DNA of 64,000 bases from Halomonas sp. (GTDB lineage: Bacteria; Pseudomonadota; Gammaproteobacteria; Pseudomonadales; Halomonadaceae), in NCBI RefSeq assembly GCF_029263665.1, contig NZ_JAJUFQ010000001.1, positions 186,001-250,000 of the forward strand. Reading direction: 5' to 3'. Each line of letters starts with the position of its first letter. Within the stretch, counting starts at the first letter, position 1. The notes beneath the pieces are model-generated. The model searched no databases. It was given only the letters and a program-made list of their open reading frames with translations, and had not been told where the DNA came from. Shown piece by piece: positions 27,457 through 36,112 of the stretch. Made by a program: the position numbers and the translations under genes.

Positions 27457-27864
27457 CTAATCCCACTGCGAAAAGACATTGACGCTCTGTGTATTGTTGA
27501 GGCCGCTGGACACACGATGATCTCTGCTGCCGCTACCACTTCCTCCAACACCACGTCCTGGCCGTTCGTCCCACAGAATCACGCCATTGACATCGACACT
27601 GGGCACTTCGACGAACCGGCCACGAATGTGTCCCAGATCCTGGTCTCCCAGTAGCCTTGGCGACTCCAGCCCGATAGCAGGGCCAACATTCATGCTGGCT
27701 TCCTCGACACTCATCGCTTCCTGGGCAGAGGACAGGCTGTCGGCATTGGCTGCTGTACTGCCGACGACCAATGCCACAGCACATATCGCCGCTGCACATA
27801 TCAGAGGTATGCATGGAGCTGCTCTCTCTGCATATACCCGTGCTTGCTTGGTTGACGGCTTCAT
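27457..27864 (-). CDS. fapA: First gene of the amyloid operon, FapA-position exported protein
   Basis: A 135-residue exported protein with an uncleaved or late signal segment (17-41, ANA). LLGDQDLGHIRGR at 71-83 is followed by 'VNGVILWDERPG', which parallels the 'YFGVQMVSHW' stretch after the same motif in the fapE-like protein. The tail is short and Gly/Ser-rich and ends in Trp-Asp. By position it corresponds to fapA, whose product controls fibre composition in Pseudomonas. Homology is uncertain from reading alone, and the symbol is positional. GGAG ten bases upstream decides the ATG at 27864. The sigma-54 promoter lies 138 bases upstream of this ATG. Confidence 0.6.
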   Translation of the reverse strand: MKPSTKQARVYAERAAPCIPLICAAAICAVALVVGSTAANADSLSSAQEAMSVEEASMNVGPAIGLESPRLLGDQDLGHIRGRFVEVPSVDVNGVILWDERPGRGVGGSGSGSRDHRVSSGLNNTQSVNVFSQWD

Positions 27865-28001
27865 GTCAGTATCTCCGCCACGCTGATGGTCTGTTATGCG
27901 GCCTTCCCTTCTGCACCCTGCCAAGCCCCCGCAGCCCTCGAAGCGAAAAGTCTTTGTGCCCCGTTCTTTGTGGCCGACCTCCGGGATGACACCATACCTA
28001 G

Positions 28002-28017
28002 AGCAAGCCTCGTGCCA
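28002..28017 (-). promoter_or_regulatory. Sigma-54 (-24/-12) promoter of the amyloid operon
   Basis: On the minus strand the sequence reads TGGCACGAGGCTTGCT, an exact match to the sigma-54 consensus TGGCACG-N4-TTGC[AT], with the invariant GG and GC spaced correctly. Transcription should begin near 27990, leaving about 126 bases of leader before the first gene. The activator gene of the required class lies directly upstream. Confidence 0.9.
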
Positions 28018-28539
28018 ACTATGTAACTAACTGTTTTTATTGACATTAAATTATATGAAGCGACAGATACTGTTAACTTCGTGAAACAACACAGGTAAAA
28101 GAAGCTCGACCGATTCAATGAATCGACAAAATAGTCTTTTCAATCAATGAGATATAAAAAAGTAACAAAGATGGTACAGAGGAGAGGCGATACAGGAAGC
28201 CATCCGCCACGACAGCAGGGGACGAATGCCGCCATACAAGGATGGAAAGGCAGGACAGATAAGGGATGCCTGGCTCAAGCAGAAAAAAATTTGCCGTGAT
28301 GCAATGCGCGTGAAGATAGTGTTACAACCGCGACAGCTATCCGTTCGCCCTTGATGCGCATGCAGCAAGAAGTACCAACGGCGATAGGTGCAAAACACTC
28401 AAAAAGGAATTAATAGCATTTATTTCAGCAGGTTATGCCAAAATCAAAGTTTTTTATCAGTATTTGAGAGGAATGTCTCAGCCATGCAACACTCAGCGTG
28501 AACAGCAGCCAAGGTGCATGGCCTGATATCGAACTCGCT
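28018..28539. other. Upstream regulatory gap between activator gene and amyloid operon
   Basis: Some 520 AT-rich bases without a credible gene. The part next to the sigma-54 promoter is the expected site for activator binding and includes the inverted repeat CGATTC-AAT-GAATCG at 28111-28125, about 95 bases upstream of the -24 box. The remainder shows nothing I can name. Confidence 0.6.
28111..28125. promoter_or_regulatory. Candidate enhancer site (upstream activating sequence)
   Basis: A perfect inverted repeat with six-base arms, CGATTC and GAATCG, and a three-base centre. Its distance to the -24 element (about 95 bases) is typical for binding of a sigma-54 activator. Which protein binds is inferred only from proximity. 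Confidence 0.45.
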
Positions 28540-29928
28540 TCAGGAGAAGCGCACTTCTTCGGGAGGCGTGCGCGAAATGCCATGCTTATCGAGCAGGCGA
28601 TAAATCGTCACGCGGGATACATCCAGTTCCTTGGCTGCCGCGTTGACCCGGTAATGATTGCGCCCCAATGCCGCCAGCAGGGCATCACGTTCCGCCTTCT
28701 CACGAACCTCCTCCAGTGTCATGTGATGGCGATTGAAGCCACGTCGCTCGAGTCCCAGGTCCTCCGGCCGAATCAAGCGGCTCTCGCACATCACCATGGC
28801 CCGGCGCACACGGTTGATCAGCTCACGCACATTGCCTGGCCAGTGGTAGCGCTGCATCACTGTCAACGCTTCTCGAGAAAAGCCCTTGAGTCCCGAAGCC
28901 TTTTCGCTGGAGAAGCGCTCGAAGAAAAAGCGAGCCAGAATCTCGATGTCTTCGGAGTGGTCGCGCAGAGCAGGGACATTGACCTGCAACACATTGAGCC
29001 GGTGATACAAGTCCTCACGAAAGCGCCCCTCCTTGACGGCCAGCTCCAGATTGACATGCGTTGCGGCAAGGATTCTGACGTCCACCGAGACATCTTGCAG
29101 CCCCCCGACACGCTGAATGCAACGGGTCTCGAGAAAGCGCAGTAGATTGACTTGCAGTTCCAGCGGCAAGTCACCAATTTCATCCAGAAACAGTGTGCCA
29201 CCATTAGCAGCCTCGATACGCCCGATCTTACGCTGCTGGGCCCCCGTGAAGGCCCCCTTCTCATGGCCAAACAGCTCGGACTGAATCAGGTGCTCCGGCA
29301 ATGCGCCACAGTTGATGGCGTGAAAGGGATGTTCCGCACGTGCTGAGCGCTCATGGATGGCCTGTGCCGTCAGTTCCTTGCCGGTTCCCGACTCTCCGCT
29401 GATGAACACGGGGGCATCCACTGCCGCCACTTTGCGAATGGTCTTGAACAATTGCCACATCACCGGAGTGGTACCGACGAACTCGTATTCCTGGGCATCC
29501 TCGTCATCAAGCACCAACAAGCCATGCTGTTCACGCTCGATATGTTGCAGTCGCGACAACTCGGCAGCATGCTCCAGCAGAATCGTCAAACGCATTACAT
29601 CAATGTCGGGAGACACCATGGCATGGCTGAGGTGAGCAATGATGCGGCGTTTATCCGGGTCCTCCATGCTGGTTGTATCACCGACAGCGACCCATGGACT
29701 GGTACTTCTCAGGATCAATGGCTCAAGGTGGCGCAGGTCTTGCGCCGATAGATCATCCAGCACCATGACACCCACTCGGCATGGGTCATCATCACGCATT
29801 CGGTATTCGGACAATGTTCCTTGCAGTAACGAGATATCCCAGCCACTGGATCCGAGTCCGTGATACAGATTCTCTGCTTTACCTTTCGGATCCCCTATCC
29901 ACCAACAACCGCGTTGCAAGTTTTGCAT
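28540..29928 (-). CDS. Sigma-54-dependent activator, VpsR-like
   Basis: A 462-residue enhancer-binding protein. The N-terminal domain (1-130) looks like a degenerate receiver of the VpsR type, with '[16 protein letters not shown]' near 107-121. The AAA+ domain has Walker A GESGTGKE (178-185), the sigma-54 contact GAFTGA (225-230) and Walker B GGTLFLDE (243-250). A Fis-type helix-turn-helix ends the protein ('[19 protein letters not shown]'). VpsR-type proteins in Vibrio respond to cyclic di-GMP and drive biofilm genes, though VpsR itself has lost the sigma-54 contact, which is intact here. Directly upstream of the operon with a sigma-54 promoter, it is the obvious candidate activator. GGGGAT supports the start at 29928. 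Confidence 0.88.
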   Translation of the reverse strand: MQNLQRGCWWIGDPKGKAENLYHGLGSSGWDISLLQGTLSEYRMRDDDPCRVGVMVLDDLSAQDLRHLEPLILRSTSPWVAVGDTTSMEDPDKRRIIAHLSHAMVSPDIDVMRLTILLEHAAELSRLQHIEREQHGLLVLDDEDAQEYEFVGTTPVMWQLFKTIRKVAAVDAPVFISGESGTGKELTAQAIHERSARAEHPFHAINCGALPEHLIQSELFGHEKGAFTGAQQRKIGRIEAANGGTLFLDEIGDLPLELQVNLLRFLETRCIQRVGGLQDVSVDVRILAATHVNLELAVKEGRFREDLYHRLNVLQVNVPALRDHSEDIEILARFFFERFSSEKASGLKGFSREALTVMQRYHWPGNVRELINRVRRAMVMCESRLIRPEDLGLERRGFNRHHMTLEEVREKAERDALLAALGRNHYRVNAAAKELDVSRVTIYRLLDKHGISRTPPEEVRFS

Positions 29929-30005
29929 CGTACCATCCCCACGTTCCGATGCTCTGGGCAAGCTCCTGCTCACCCGCATGTATTGTTCTTGATCATAGTA
30001 TTTTC

Positions 30006-31148
30006 TTACAGGCTACTCCGAAACGGCAGGCCGTCCATTGTGCTTTGAGAGTATGCCGCCACATGACCTGCTTCTTCTCGGCAGAATCGTGCGACCGCAT
30101 CAGCAAATTGTGGATCAGCGATATAGTGCAAGGACGTCAGCATGCGCGGAGCAAACCCTCGTGCCACCTTATGCTCCCCCTGGGTACCAGGATCAAACAG
30201 CGTCAGCCCATTGGCGAGGCAATGTTCGATGCCCTGGTAATAGCAAGTCTCGAAATGCAGGCAATCCGCCATGACTTCACTGCCCCAGTAGCGTCCATAA
30301 AGGCTATGGGCACCTTGCAGGCATAGCGCCGCCGCCACGGGCTTGCCTTGATGAAGTGCTTGAATCAATACCAGGGTTCCGGGCATGTCCGTCCGCAGGA
30401 GCTGGAAGAAGTCCTCGTTGAGATAGCCTTGCTGGCCTCGTTCAAGATAGGTAAGTCGATAACAGGAGAAGAAATGGCGTATATCATCCGGACAGATCTC
30501 ATCGCCACACAGGCGTCGTAGCACAAGGCCCTGATCACGAATCCGACGTCTCTCACGCCGGATCTCCTTGCGACGGCGCGAAGTCATGGCAGCCAGGAAG
30601 TCATCAAAATCCGCATAGCCCTGGTCTCGCCACTGGAACTGCACACCTCGCCGAGGAATCAGCCCGGGACAGGCTTGCCGCCACTGAGCCACCTCCCCTT
30701 CGTCAGCAAACAGCAGATGCCAACTGGACAGACGGTCATCGTTTTCCCACTCTTTCGCCAGCGTGGTGACCGCTTCAGCCGCATTGACACCTTCAGCCAA
30801 CAGCAGACGTGGTCCAGGCGCAGGAGTAAAGGGAATGGCACTCACTCCCTTGGGATAATAATGTCCTCCCGCTCTCTGCCAGGCATCCGCCCAGGCCCAA
30901 TCGAAGACATACTCTCCCCAGGAATGCAGCTTGCGATAAAAGGGCAAGGCACCAACAAGTACATCACCCTGCCACAATGTCAGGTGCTGAGGCTCCCACC
31001 CTGTTCCCGGCCCCACGGCACCGCTGGCTTCCAGAGCATGCAGGAACTCATGACGCACGAAAGGGTGGTCATCTCCCGCCAAGGCGTTCCAGGCCAGCGG
31101 AGGAACCTCCGCAATACGGGATATTCGGGTCACCACAAATTGGGACAT
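30006..31148 (-). CDS. GNAT/FemAB-like acyltransferase family protein (DUF482)
   Basis: A 380-residue cytoplasmic protein of the family once called DUF482 (COG3146), with a GNAT-type fold in the second half. Diagnostic pieces are 'FVRHEFLHALE' near 30, 'PFTPAPGPRLL', the basic 'RRRKEIRRERRRI' (about 195-207) and 'HFETCYYQGIEHCLANGLTLFDPGTQGEHK' towards the end, which is the strongest family mark. The substrate is unknown; a role in peptidoglycan or peptide modification has been suggested for the family. AAGGA five bases upstream supports the ATG at 31148. It is divergent from edd. Confidence 0.82.
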   Translation of the reverse strand: MSQFVVTRISRIAEVPPLAWNALAGDDHPFVRHEFLHALEASGAVGPGTGWEPQHLTLWQGDVLVGALPFYRKLHSWGEYVFDWAWADAWQRAGGHYYPKGVSAIPFTPAPGPRLLLAEGVNAAEAVTTLAKEWENDDRLSSWHLLFADEGEVAQWRQACPGLIPRRGVQFQWRDQGYADFDDFLAAMTSRRRKEIRRERRRIRDQGLVLRRLCGDEICPDDIRHFFSCYRLTYLERGQQGYLNEDFFQLLRTDMPGTLVLIQALHQGKPVAAALCLQGAHSLYGRYWGSEVMADCLHFETCYYQGIEHCLANGLTLFDPGTQGEHKVARGFAPRMLTSLHYIADPQFADAVARFCREEAGHVAAYSQSTMDGLPFRSSL

Positions 31149-31253
31149 GGGCATCCTTAAGCTTTGCGATACGGTCATAGAGTGCCAGACTTTAGTCCAT
31201 GCACCATCAACACAGTTGCCACATGCATTGTTGTCATCTTTTCGCCCTCTCTC

Positions 31254-31267
31254 TGTAAAAAAACTAC
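31254..31267 (+). promoter_or_regulatory. Possible HexR-type site upstream of edd
   Basis: TGTAAAAAAACTAC, with the next base, agrees with 11 of 15 positions of the Shewanella-type HexR consensus TGTAATTAAATTACA. It lies about 100 bases before edd. Weak on its own. Confidence 0.3.
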
Positions 31268-31311
31268 GAATTCGACCAAAGCACCGAGAGAAGACCGAGG
31301 ATTTTTGATAT

Positions 31312-31328
31312 TTTTTTGGTAAAGTTAC
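31312..31328 (+). promoter_or_regulatory. Shared edd/zwf upstream element, candidate HexR operator
   Basis: TTTTTTGGTAAAGTTAC ends 37 bases before the edd ATG. The minus strand upstream of zwf carries TTTTTTGGTAAACTTA (47032 down to 47017), identical in 15 of 16 positions. GTAA-N2-TTAC is an inverted repeat. Two genes of one pathway sharing this points to a common regulator, with HexR, encoded beside zwf, the likely one. Confidence 0.55.
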
Positions 31329-31364
31329 GCGCAAGCATACCAATACCATCGCCCGAGGTTGACC

Positions 31365-33254
31365 ATGGCCAGCAATCAAGCTCCTTCGCTCGATCCCACC
31401 GTCGCCCGCGTTACCGAGCGTATTCGCGAACGCTCAAGAGAACGTCGTGCTCTCTATGTGGAACGCATGGAAGCCCAGCACCGTCGTGGCGTACATCGTA
31501 GTGAACTGTCCTGCGGCAACCTCGCCCACGGTTTCGCCGCCTGTGGAACCGAGGACAAGAATCAGCTCAAGATGCTGAACAGCGCCAACCTGGGCATTAT
31601 CTCAGCATACAATGACATGCTTTCGGCGCATCAACCCTATGAGGTCTATCCGGATATCATTCGCGATGCCGCCCGTGGCATGGGCGCTACTGCCCAGTTC
31701 GCCGGTGGCGTTCCTGCCATGTGCGATGGCGTGACCCAGGGCCAGCCAGGCATGGAGCTGTCACTGTTCTCACGCGATGTGATTGCCATGGCCACCGCAG
31801 TCGGCCTGTCTCACAACATGTTCGATGCCGCTCTCTTTCTGGGCGTCTGCGACAAGATCGTGCCGGGTCTGTTCATCGGCGCCGCACGCTTCGGCCACCT
31901 GCCGGCCATGTTCGTTCCTGCAGGCCCTATGCCCAGCGGGCTGCCGAACAAGGAAAAGGCCCGGATCCGTCAACTGTTTGCCGAAGGAAAGGTCGGTCGT
32001 GATGAGCTGCTGGAAGCAGAGTCCGAGTCCTATCACAGCCCTGGCACCTGTACCTTCTATGGCACGGCCAACTCCAACCAGCTGATGATGGAGTTCATGG
32101 GGCTGCACCTGCCCGGTTCTTCCTTCGTCAACCCAGGTACGGGAATCCGCGAAGCATTGACCCGCTATGCGACAGAACAGGCGGTACGCAACTCGGCCCC
32201 AGGCGGCGACTACCGTCCCTTCTATCGTCAGATCGACGAACGCGCCATCATCAATGCCATGGTAGGTCTGCTTGCCTCTGGTGGTTCCACCAACCACACC
32301 ATGCACCTGGTGGCCATGGCCGCAGCGGCAGGCATTACGATCACCTGGGATGACTTCTCCGAGCTTTCCGGTGCAGTGCCCAGCCTGACCCGGGTGTATC
32401 CCAACGGCCAGGCCGACATCAACCATTTCCAGGCTGCCGGTGGCATGAGCCTGCTGTTCCGGGAGCTGATCCAGGCCGGCCTGATCCATGCCGACATCCC
32501 CACGGTTTTCGGCACCGACATGATGGCCTATACCCAGGAGCCCTTCCTCGAGGACGGCAAGCTGGTGTGGCGCGAAGGCCCCAGCGAAAGCCTCGACACC
32601 GACGTATTGCGCCCGGTCTCCAACCCCTTTGCTGCCACCGGCGGTCTCAACGTACTTGATGGAAACCTGGGCCGTGGGGTGATCAAGGTTTCTGCGGTGG
32701 ATCCTGCTCATCGCATCGTGGAAGCCCCGGTCAAGATCTTCGAAGACCAGAATGAACTCAAGGCAGCCTTCGAGTCTGGTGATCTGGATCGTGATGTCAT
32801 TGTCGTCGTGCGTTTCCAGGGGCCCAAGGCCAACGGCATGCCCGAGTTGCACAAGCTGACGCCCTATCTTGGCGTGCTCCAGGATCGTGGCTATCACGTT
32901 GCCCTGGTCACCGATGGACGCATGTCCGGCGCCTCCGGTAAAGTGCCGGCGGCTATCCACATGACCCCCGAGGCCATCGACGGCGGCCCGCTTGCCAAGC
33001 TGAAGGATGGCGATGTGGTCCGCCTGGATGCAGACAAGGGCGAGTTGAAGGTGACCATGGAAGCTGCCGCATGGGCTGAACGTCCCAACCAGGTGGCCGA
33101 GCTGGATCACTATCATGTAGGCCTGGGGCGCGAACTGTTCGGTGGCTTCCGCCACCTGGCCATGCGCGCCGAAGAAGGTGCTGGGGTATTCGGTGGTTTC
33201 GAAGCCGACGACCTTGCTCGCCAGCAAGGCCAGATTCACGACGAGGACGCCTGA
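31365..33254 (+). CDS. edd: Phosphogluconate dehydratase
   Basis: A 629-residue iron-sulfur dehydratase that turns 6-phosphogluconate into KDPG, the first committed step of the Entner-Doudoroff pathway. It has the IlvD/Edd signature 1 [19 protein letters not shown] starting at Cys120, and signature 2 [17 protein letters not shown] near the C-terminus. Cys50, Cys60 and Cys120 are candidate cluster ligands. The length is near the E. coli enzyme (603) with a somewhat longer end. GAGG six bases upstream selects the ATG at 31365 over a TTG two codons earlier. It is the first gene of a five-gene operon for hexose use. Confidence 0.97.
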   Translation: MASNQAPSLDPTVARVTERIRERSRERRALYVERMEAQHRRGVHRSELSCGNLAHGFAACGTEDKNQLKMLNSANLGIISAYNDMLSAHQPYEVYPDIIRDAARGMGATAQFAGGVPAMCDGVTQGQPGMELSLFSRDVIAMATAVGLSHNMFDAALFLGVCDKIVPGLFIGAARFGHLPAMFVPAGPMPSGLPNKEKARIRQLFAEGKVGRDELLEAESESYHSPGTCTFYGTANSNQLMMEFMGLHLPGSSFVNPGTGIREALTRYATEQAVRNSAPGGDYRPFYRQIDERAIINAMVGLLASGGSTNHTMHLVAMAAAAGITITWDDFSELSGAVPSLTRVYPNGQADINHFQAAGGMSLLFRELIQAGLIHADIPTVFGTDMMAYTQEPFLEDGKLVWREGPSESLDTDVLRPVSNPFAATGGLNVLDGNLGRGVIKVSAVDPAHRIVEAPVKIFEDQNELKAAFESGDLDRDVIVVVRFQGPKANGMPELHKLTPYLGVLQDRGYHVALVTDGRMSGASGKVPAAIHMTPEAIDGGPLAKLKDGDVVRLDADKGELKVTMEAAAWAERPNQVAELDHYHVGLGRELFGGFRHLAMRAEEGAGVFGGFEADDLARQQGQIHDEDA

Positions 33255-33264
33255 GAGACGCCCC

Positions 33265-34233
33265 ATGACACGCCCAGCTCTGATCGGAGACATCGGAGGC
33301 ACCAATGCACGCTTTGCACTGGTGACTCCGGGAACCACCGCGCCACATGACATTCTCACCCTGCCCTGTGCCGACTACCCCGGCGTGGTCGAGGCTGTCC
33401 GTGACTATCTGCTGCGGGTCGGTGCCAGTGGAGAAAATACGCCTCAGGAAGCCTGTCTTGCCTTTGCCTGCCCGGTGCATACCGAGCGGGTGACCATGAC
33501 CAACAATCACTGGGATTTCACCAAGACAGAAGTCCGAGAGGCTCTGGGCCTGGCCACCTTTAAGGTGATCAATGACTTCATGGCCCAGGCCCTGGGTGTG
33601 CCTCATGTAAGCGACGATGACCTGATCACCGTTCAGGAAGGCGAAAACGTGGAGCACACGGCCCGCCTGGTGATCGGTCCTGGTACAGGACTGGGCGTGG
33701 CCGGAGTGTTCCCTGCCCGGCGCGCCTGGATTCCTCTCCCCACGGAAGGGGGCCATGTCAGCTTCGCACCTACCGACGCCCAGGAACTGGCCATCTACGA
33801 GCGCTTCCACCGCCGTTATGGCCGAGTCAGCGTCGAAAGGGTGCTGTGCGGCCAGGGTCTGCTTGATCTATACCGAGTACTCGCCGAGATCGAGGCACTT
33901 CCCCCGCAGGCGGAGTCTCCTGCCGAAGTGACGCAACTGGCCAACGCCGGAGATCCCTTGGGACGTGATACCATCTTGCGCTTTCTCAAGATCCTCGGTG
34001 GTGTAAGCGGTGACGCGGCATTGACCATGGGAGCTCGCGGCGGTGTCTATCTATGCGGCGGCATCGTGCCACGGCTGATCGACTGGCTGCCCCATAGCGG
34101 CTTCCTCAATGCATTTTGTGCCAAGGGCCGTATGCGGCCCTACAACGAAGCCATTGCCGTGCATGTGGTCACTGCTCCCTGGACGGGCTTGCTGGGTGCT
34201 GCCGAGGCACTCCACAACGAGGAGGTCGAATGA
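33265..34233 (+). CDS. glk: Glucokinase
   Basis: A 322-residue bacterial-type glucokinase. The phosphate-binding start is GDIGGTNARFAL, with 'NDFMAQALGV', 'VIGPGTGLGVAGV' and 'PTEGGHVSFAPTD' in order, then 'GGVYLCGGIVPRL'. It phosphorylates intracellular glucose to feed zwf/pgl/edd. It starts ten bases after edd and its stop overlaps the next start (ATGA). An in-frame upstream extension lies inside edd and is rejected. Confidence 0.96.
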   Translation: MTRPALIGDIGGTNARFALVTPGTTAPHDILTLPCADYPGVVEAVRDYLLRVGASGENTPQEACLAFACPVHTERVTMTNNHWDFTKTEVREALGLATFKVINDFMAQALGVPHVSDDDLITVQEGENVEHTARLVIGPGTGLGVAGVFPARRAWIPLPTEGGHVSFAPTDAQELAIYERFHRRYGRVSVERVLCGQGLLDLYRVLAEIEALPPQAESPAEVTQLANAGDPLGRDTILRFLKILGGVSGDAALTMGARGGVYLCGGIVPRLIDWLPHSGFLNAFCAKGRMRPYNEAIAVHVVTAPWTGLLGAAEALHNEEVE

Positions 34234-35195
34234 TACCTGCATCACTCAAGGCACTGATCGATGCCACTCAAGGCCAGCGTCGCTGTGAATGGGCCGGCCG
34301 TGACATATGGCTGGCCAACGAAGACTGGGGCCAGTTGGCAGTTTCCCTGCAAGGGGCACAGGTGCTTCATTATCTTCCTGCGCCCAAAACCGCGCAGACC
34401 GCAGGCGCTTCTTCTTCTGCGCCCGAAGCCGCACGAGCTGCAGACGCTGTCGATAGTGGCGCCCAGGAGCCGCTGATCCCGGGGGGCTGGCTGTGGGTGA
34501 CGCCGACACCTCAGCAGGTGCCTGGGGCCATTCGTGGTGGTATTCCCCTGTGCTGGCCATGGTTCGCCGATGAAAACACTGCCGACGAATCTCCCGATCG
34601 CTCCGGGCCGATGCATGGACCAGTGCGCCGTGCCGACTGGCACCTGGATGCGGTCGACGAGCATGAAGAAGGTGTCGAGCTGCACCTGTCACTACCCGAG
34701 CGCTTTCACAGCCAGTTGCATCCCCGAGCCGTGATTCAGGCCAATGCTCAACGCTTGCACGTGGAGCTGATCACCGAGCATGTCGGCGACACACCCGTGA
34801 AGATGACCGCTGCCCTGCACTCCTATCTGGCGGTGGATCAAGTCTTTGCCTGTCGCGTGGAAGGATTGGCAGGAGCCCGTTACCTGGACAAGCTCAAGGA
34901 TTTCGACGAAAGCGAGCAGCAAGGCGAACTGGGCGTGCGGTCTGCCATCGACCGTATCTACCACAGCAATGCCGAGGTGATTCTCGACGATGGACAACGT
35001 CGCCTGCGTATCGCCCGTCACAGCAGCGACTCTGCCGTTGTCTGGAATCCCGGCGATACTCCGCCGCCCGATACCCCGCCGGAAGCCGCTCGCCGCTTCC
35101 TGTGCGTAGAGGCGGCCAATACTCGCCTCGACCCTGTATGGCTGGTGCCTGGCGCCCAGCACATGCTGTCCACCACGATTTCTCTGGCAGACTGA
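34230..35195 (+). CDS. D-hexose-6-phosphate mutarotase (YeaD-like)
   Basis: A 321-residue aldose-1-epimerase-fold enzyme that speeds exchange of alpha and beta glucose 6-phosphate. It carries 'GAIRGGIPLCWPWF' with the binding Arg, 'GPMHGPVRRADW', 'ALHSYLAVDQVFACRVEGL' and a C-terminal catalytic 'LCVEAAN'. About 30 residues (51-80), very rich in Ala, Ser and Thr, lie where relatives have a short turn; this looks like an in-frame insertion. The start overlaps the glk stop by four bases. Its place between glk and a reductase fits handling of newly made glucose 6-phosphate. Confidence 0.9.
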   Translation: MIPASLKALIDATQGQRRCEWAGRDIWLANEDWGQLAVSLQGAQVLHYLPAPKTAQTAGASSSAPEAARAADAVDSGAQEPLIPGGWLWVTPTPQQVPGAIRGGIPLCWPWFADENTADESPDRSGPMHGPVRRADWHLDAVDEHEEGVELHLSLPERFHSQLHPRAVIQANAQRLHVELITEHVGDTPVKMTAALHSYLAVDQVFACRVEGLAGARYLDKLKDFDESEQQGELGVRSAIDRIYHSNAEVILDDGQRRLRIARHSSDSAVVWNPGDTPPPDTPPEAARRFLCVEAANTRLDPVWLVPGAQHMLSTTISLAD

Positions 35196-35197
35196 TC

Positions 35198-36082
35198 ATG
35201 AGCATAGAAGCCGTGCAGTCCTCCTTCGATGTCCCTTTCGCCCTTGGCATGATGAACCTGGCCGAGGACACAGCGCTCACTCGGACGGAGAACCTGGCGA
35301 ACTGGATTGAAGCGCGGCTGGATGAGGGGCTGCACTGGTTCGACCACGCGGATATCTATGGTGATCGTCGCTGCGAGACATTGTTCGGCGAGGCCTTGAG
35401 GCATCGGCCTCAACTGGCTGGCCGAGTGCGTGTGGTCACCAAGACCGGCATCATCACGCCACAGCGGGACAGCTCGACACCAGGCATCAAGCATTACAAT
35501 TGCACGGCAGCATATGTTACCGCGTCCATCGATGCTTCCCTGCAGCGCCTGGGTATCGAGCATATCGATCATTTCCTGATCCATCGCCCTGATCCGCTGA
35601 TGAATGCCGAAGAAACGGCTCAGGCACTGGACAGCGCCATTCGCGCGGGAAAGATCGGTAGCGCCGGCATATCCAACTTCCTGCCGGAAACCTGGCGTCG
35701 CCTTCAGGCCGCCATGCAACACCGCCTTGGCGCTCACCAGTTGCAATTGTCCCTTAGCCATTCGACGCCCCTGTTCGATGGTCTCTTCGATGCATTGGTC
35801 GGCGATGGGCAGATACCCATGGCCTGGTCCCCGCTTGGAGGGGGCCAATGCCTGAGCGGTTCGCTTGGCTCCACCCTTGCCAACATGGCCAGCGAGCACG
35901 GTGTCAGCCCGGCCGGCCTGGCGCTGGCCTGGTTGCGTGCCCTGCCAGGCCAGCCGTTGCCCGTCATCGGTAGCCTCAAGACCTCACGAATCCAACAATT
36001 AACCCAGGACGCCAATCACGTGATCGACCGCTCCAGCTGGTTCACTCTGCTGGAAGCAGCCCGTGGTCACGAAGTCGCCTGA
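35198..36082 (+). CDS. Aldo/keto reductase (YdhF-like)
   Basis: A 294-residue NADPH-dependent TIM-barrel reductase. The catalytic Asp/Tyr are in 'FDHADIYGDRRCETLFGEAL' (about residues 48-67), Lys in 'VVTKTGI' and the active His-type strand in 'IDHFLIHRPDPL'; the cofactor end is 'PVIGSLKTSRIQQL'. It is most like YdhF. The substrate is unknown; in this operon a sugar or sugar-derived carbonyl is plausible. The ATG lies three bases after the mutarotase stop. Confidence 0.9.
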   Translation: MSIEAVQSSFDVPFALGMMNLAEDTALTRTENLANWIEARLDEGLHWFDHADIYGDRRCETLFGEALRHRPQLAGRVRVVTKTGIITPQRDSSTPGIKHYNCTAAYVTASIDASLQRLGIEHIDHFLIHRPDPLMNAEETAQALDSAIRAGKIGSAGISNFLPETWRRLQAAMQHRLGAHQLQLSLSHSTPLFDGLFDALVGDGQIPMAWSPLGGGQCLSGSLGSTLANMASEHGVSPAGLALAWLRALPGQPLPVIGSLKTSRIQQLTQDANHVIDRSSWFTLLEAARGHEVA

Positions 36083-36112
36083 GAAGTGCCTGGTTTACTA
36101 GGAGAAAGCCCC

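Noticed and set aside
22021..27864. Curli (csg) system
   Set aside because: No CsgG-type lipoprotein or CsgD; curli repeats differ, and a C39 peptidase belongs to Fap, not curli.
31770..33359. Antisense open frame of more than 500 codons over edd
   Set aside because: It arises from codon bias of edd on the opposite strand; no recognisable motif and no start context.
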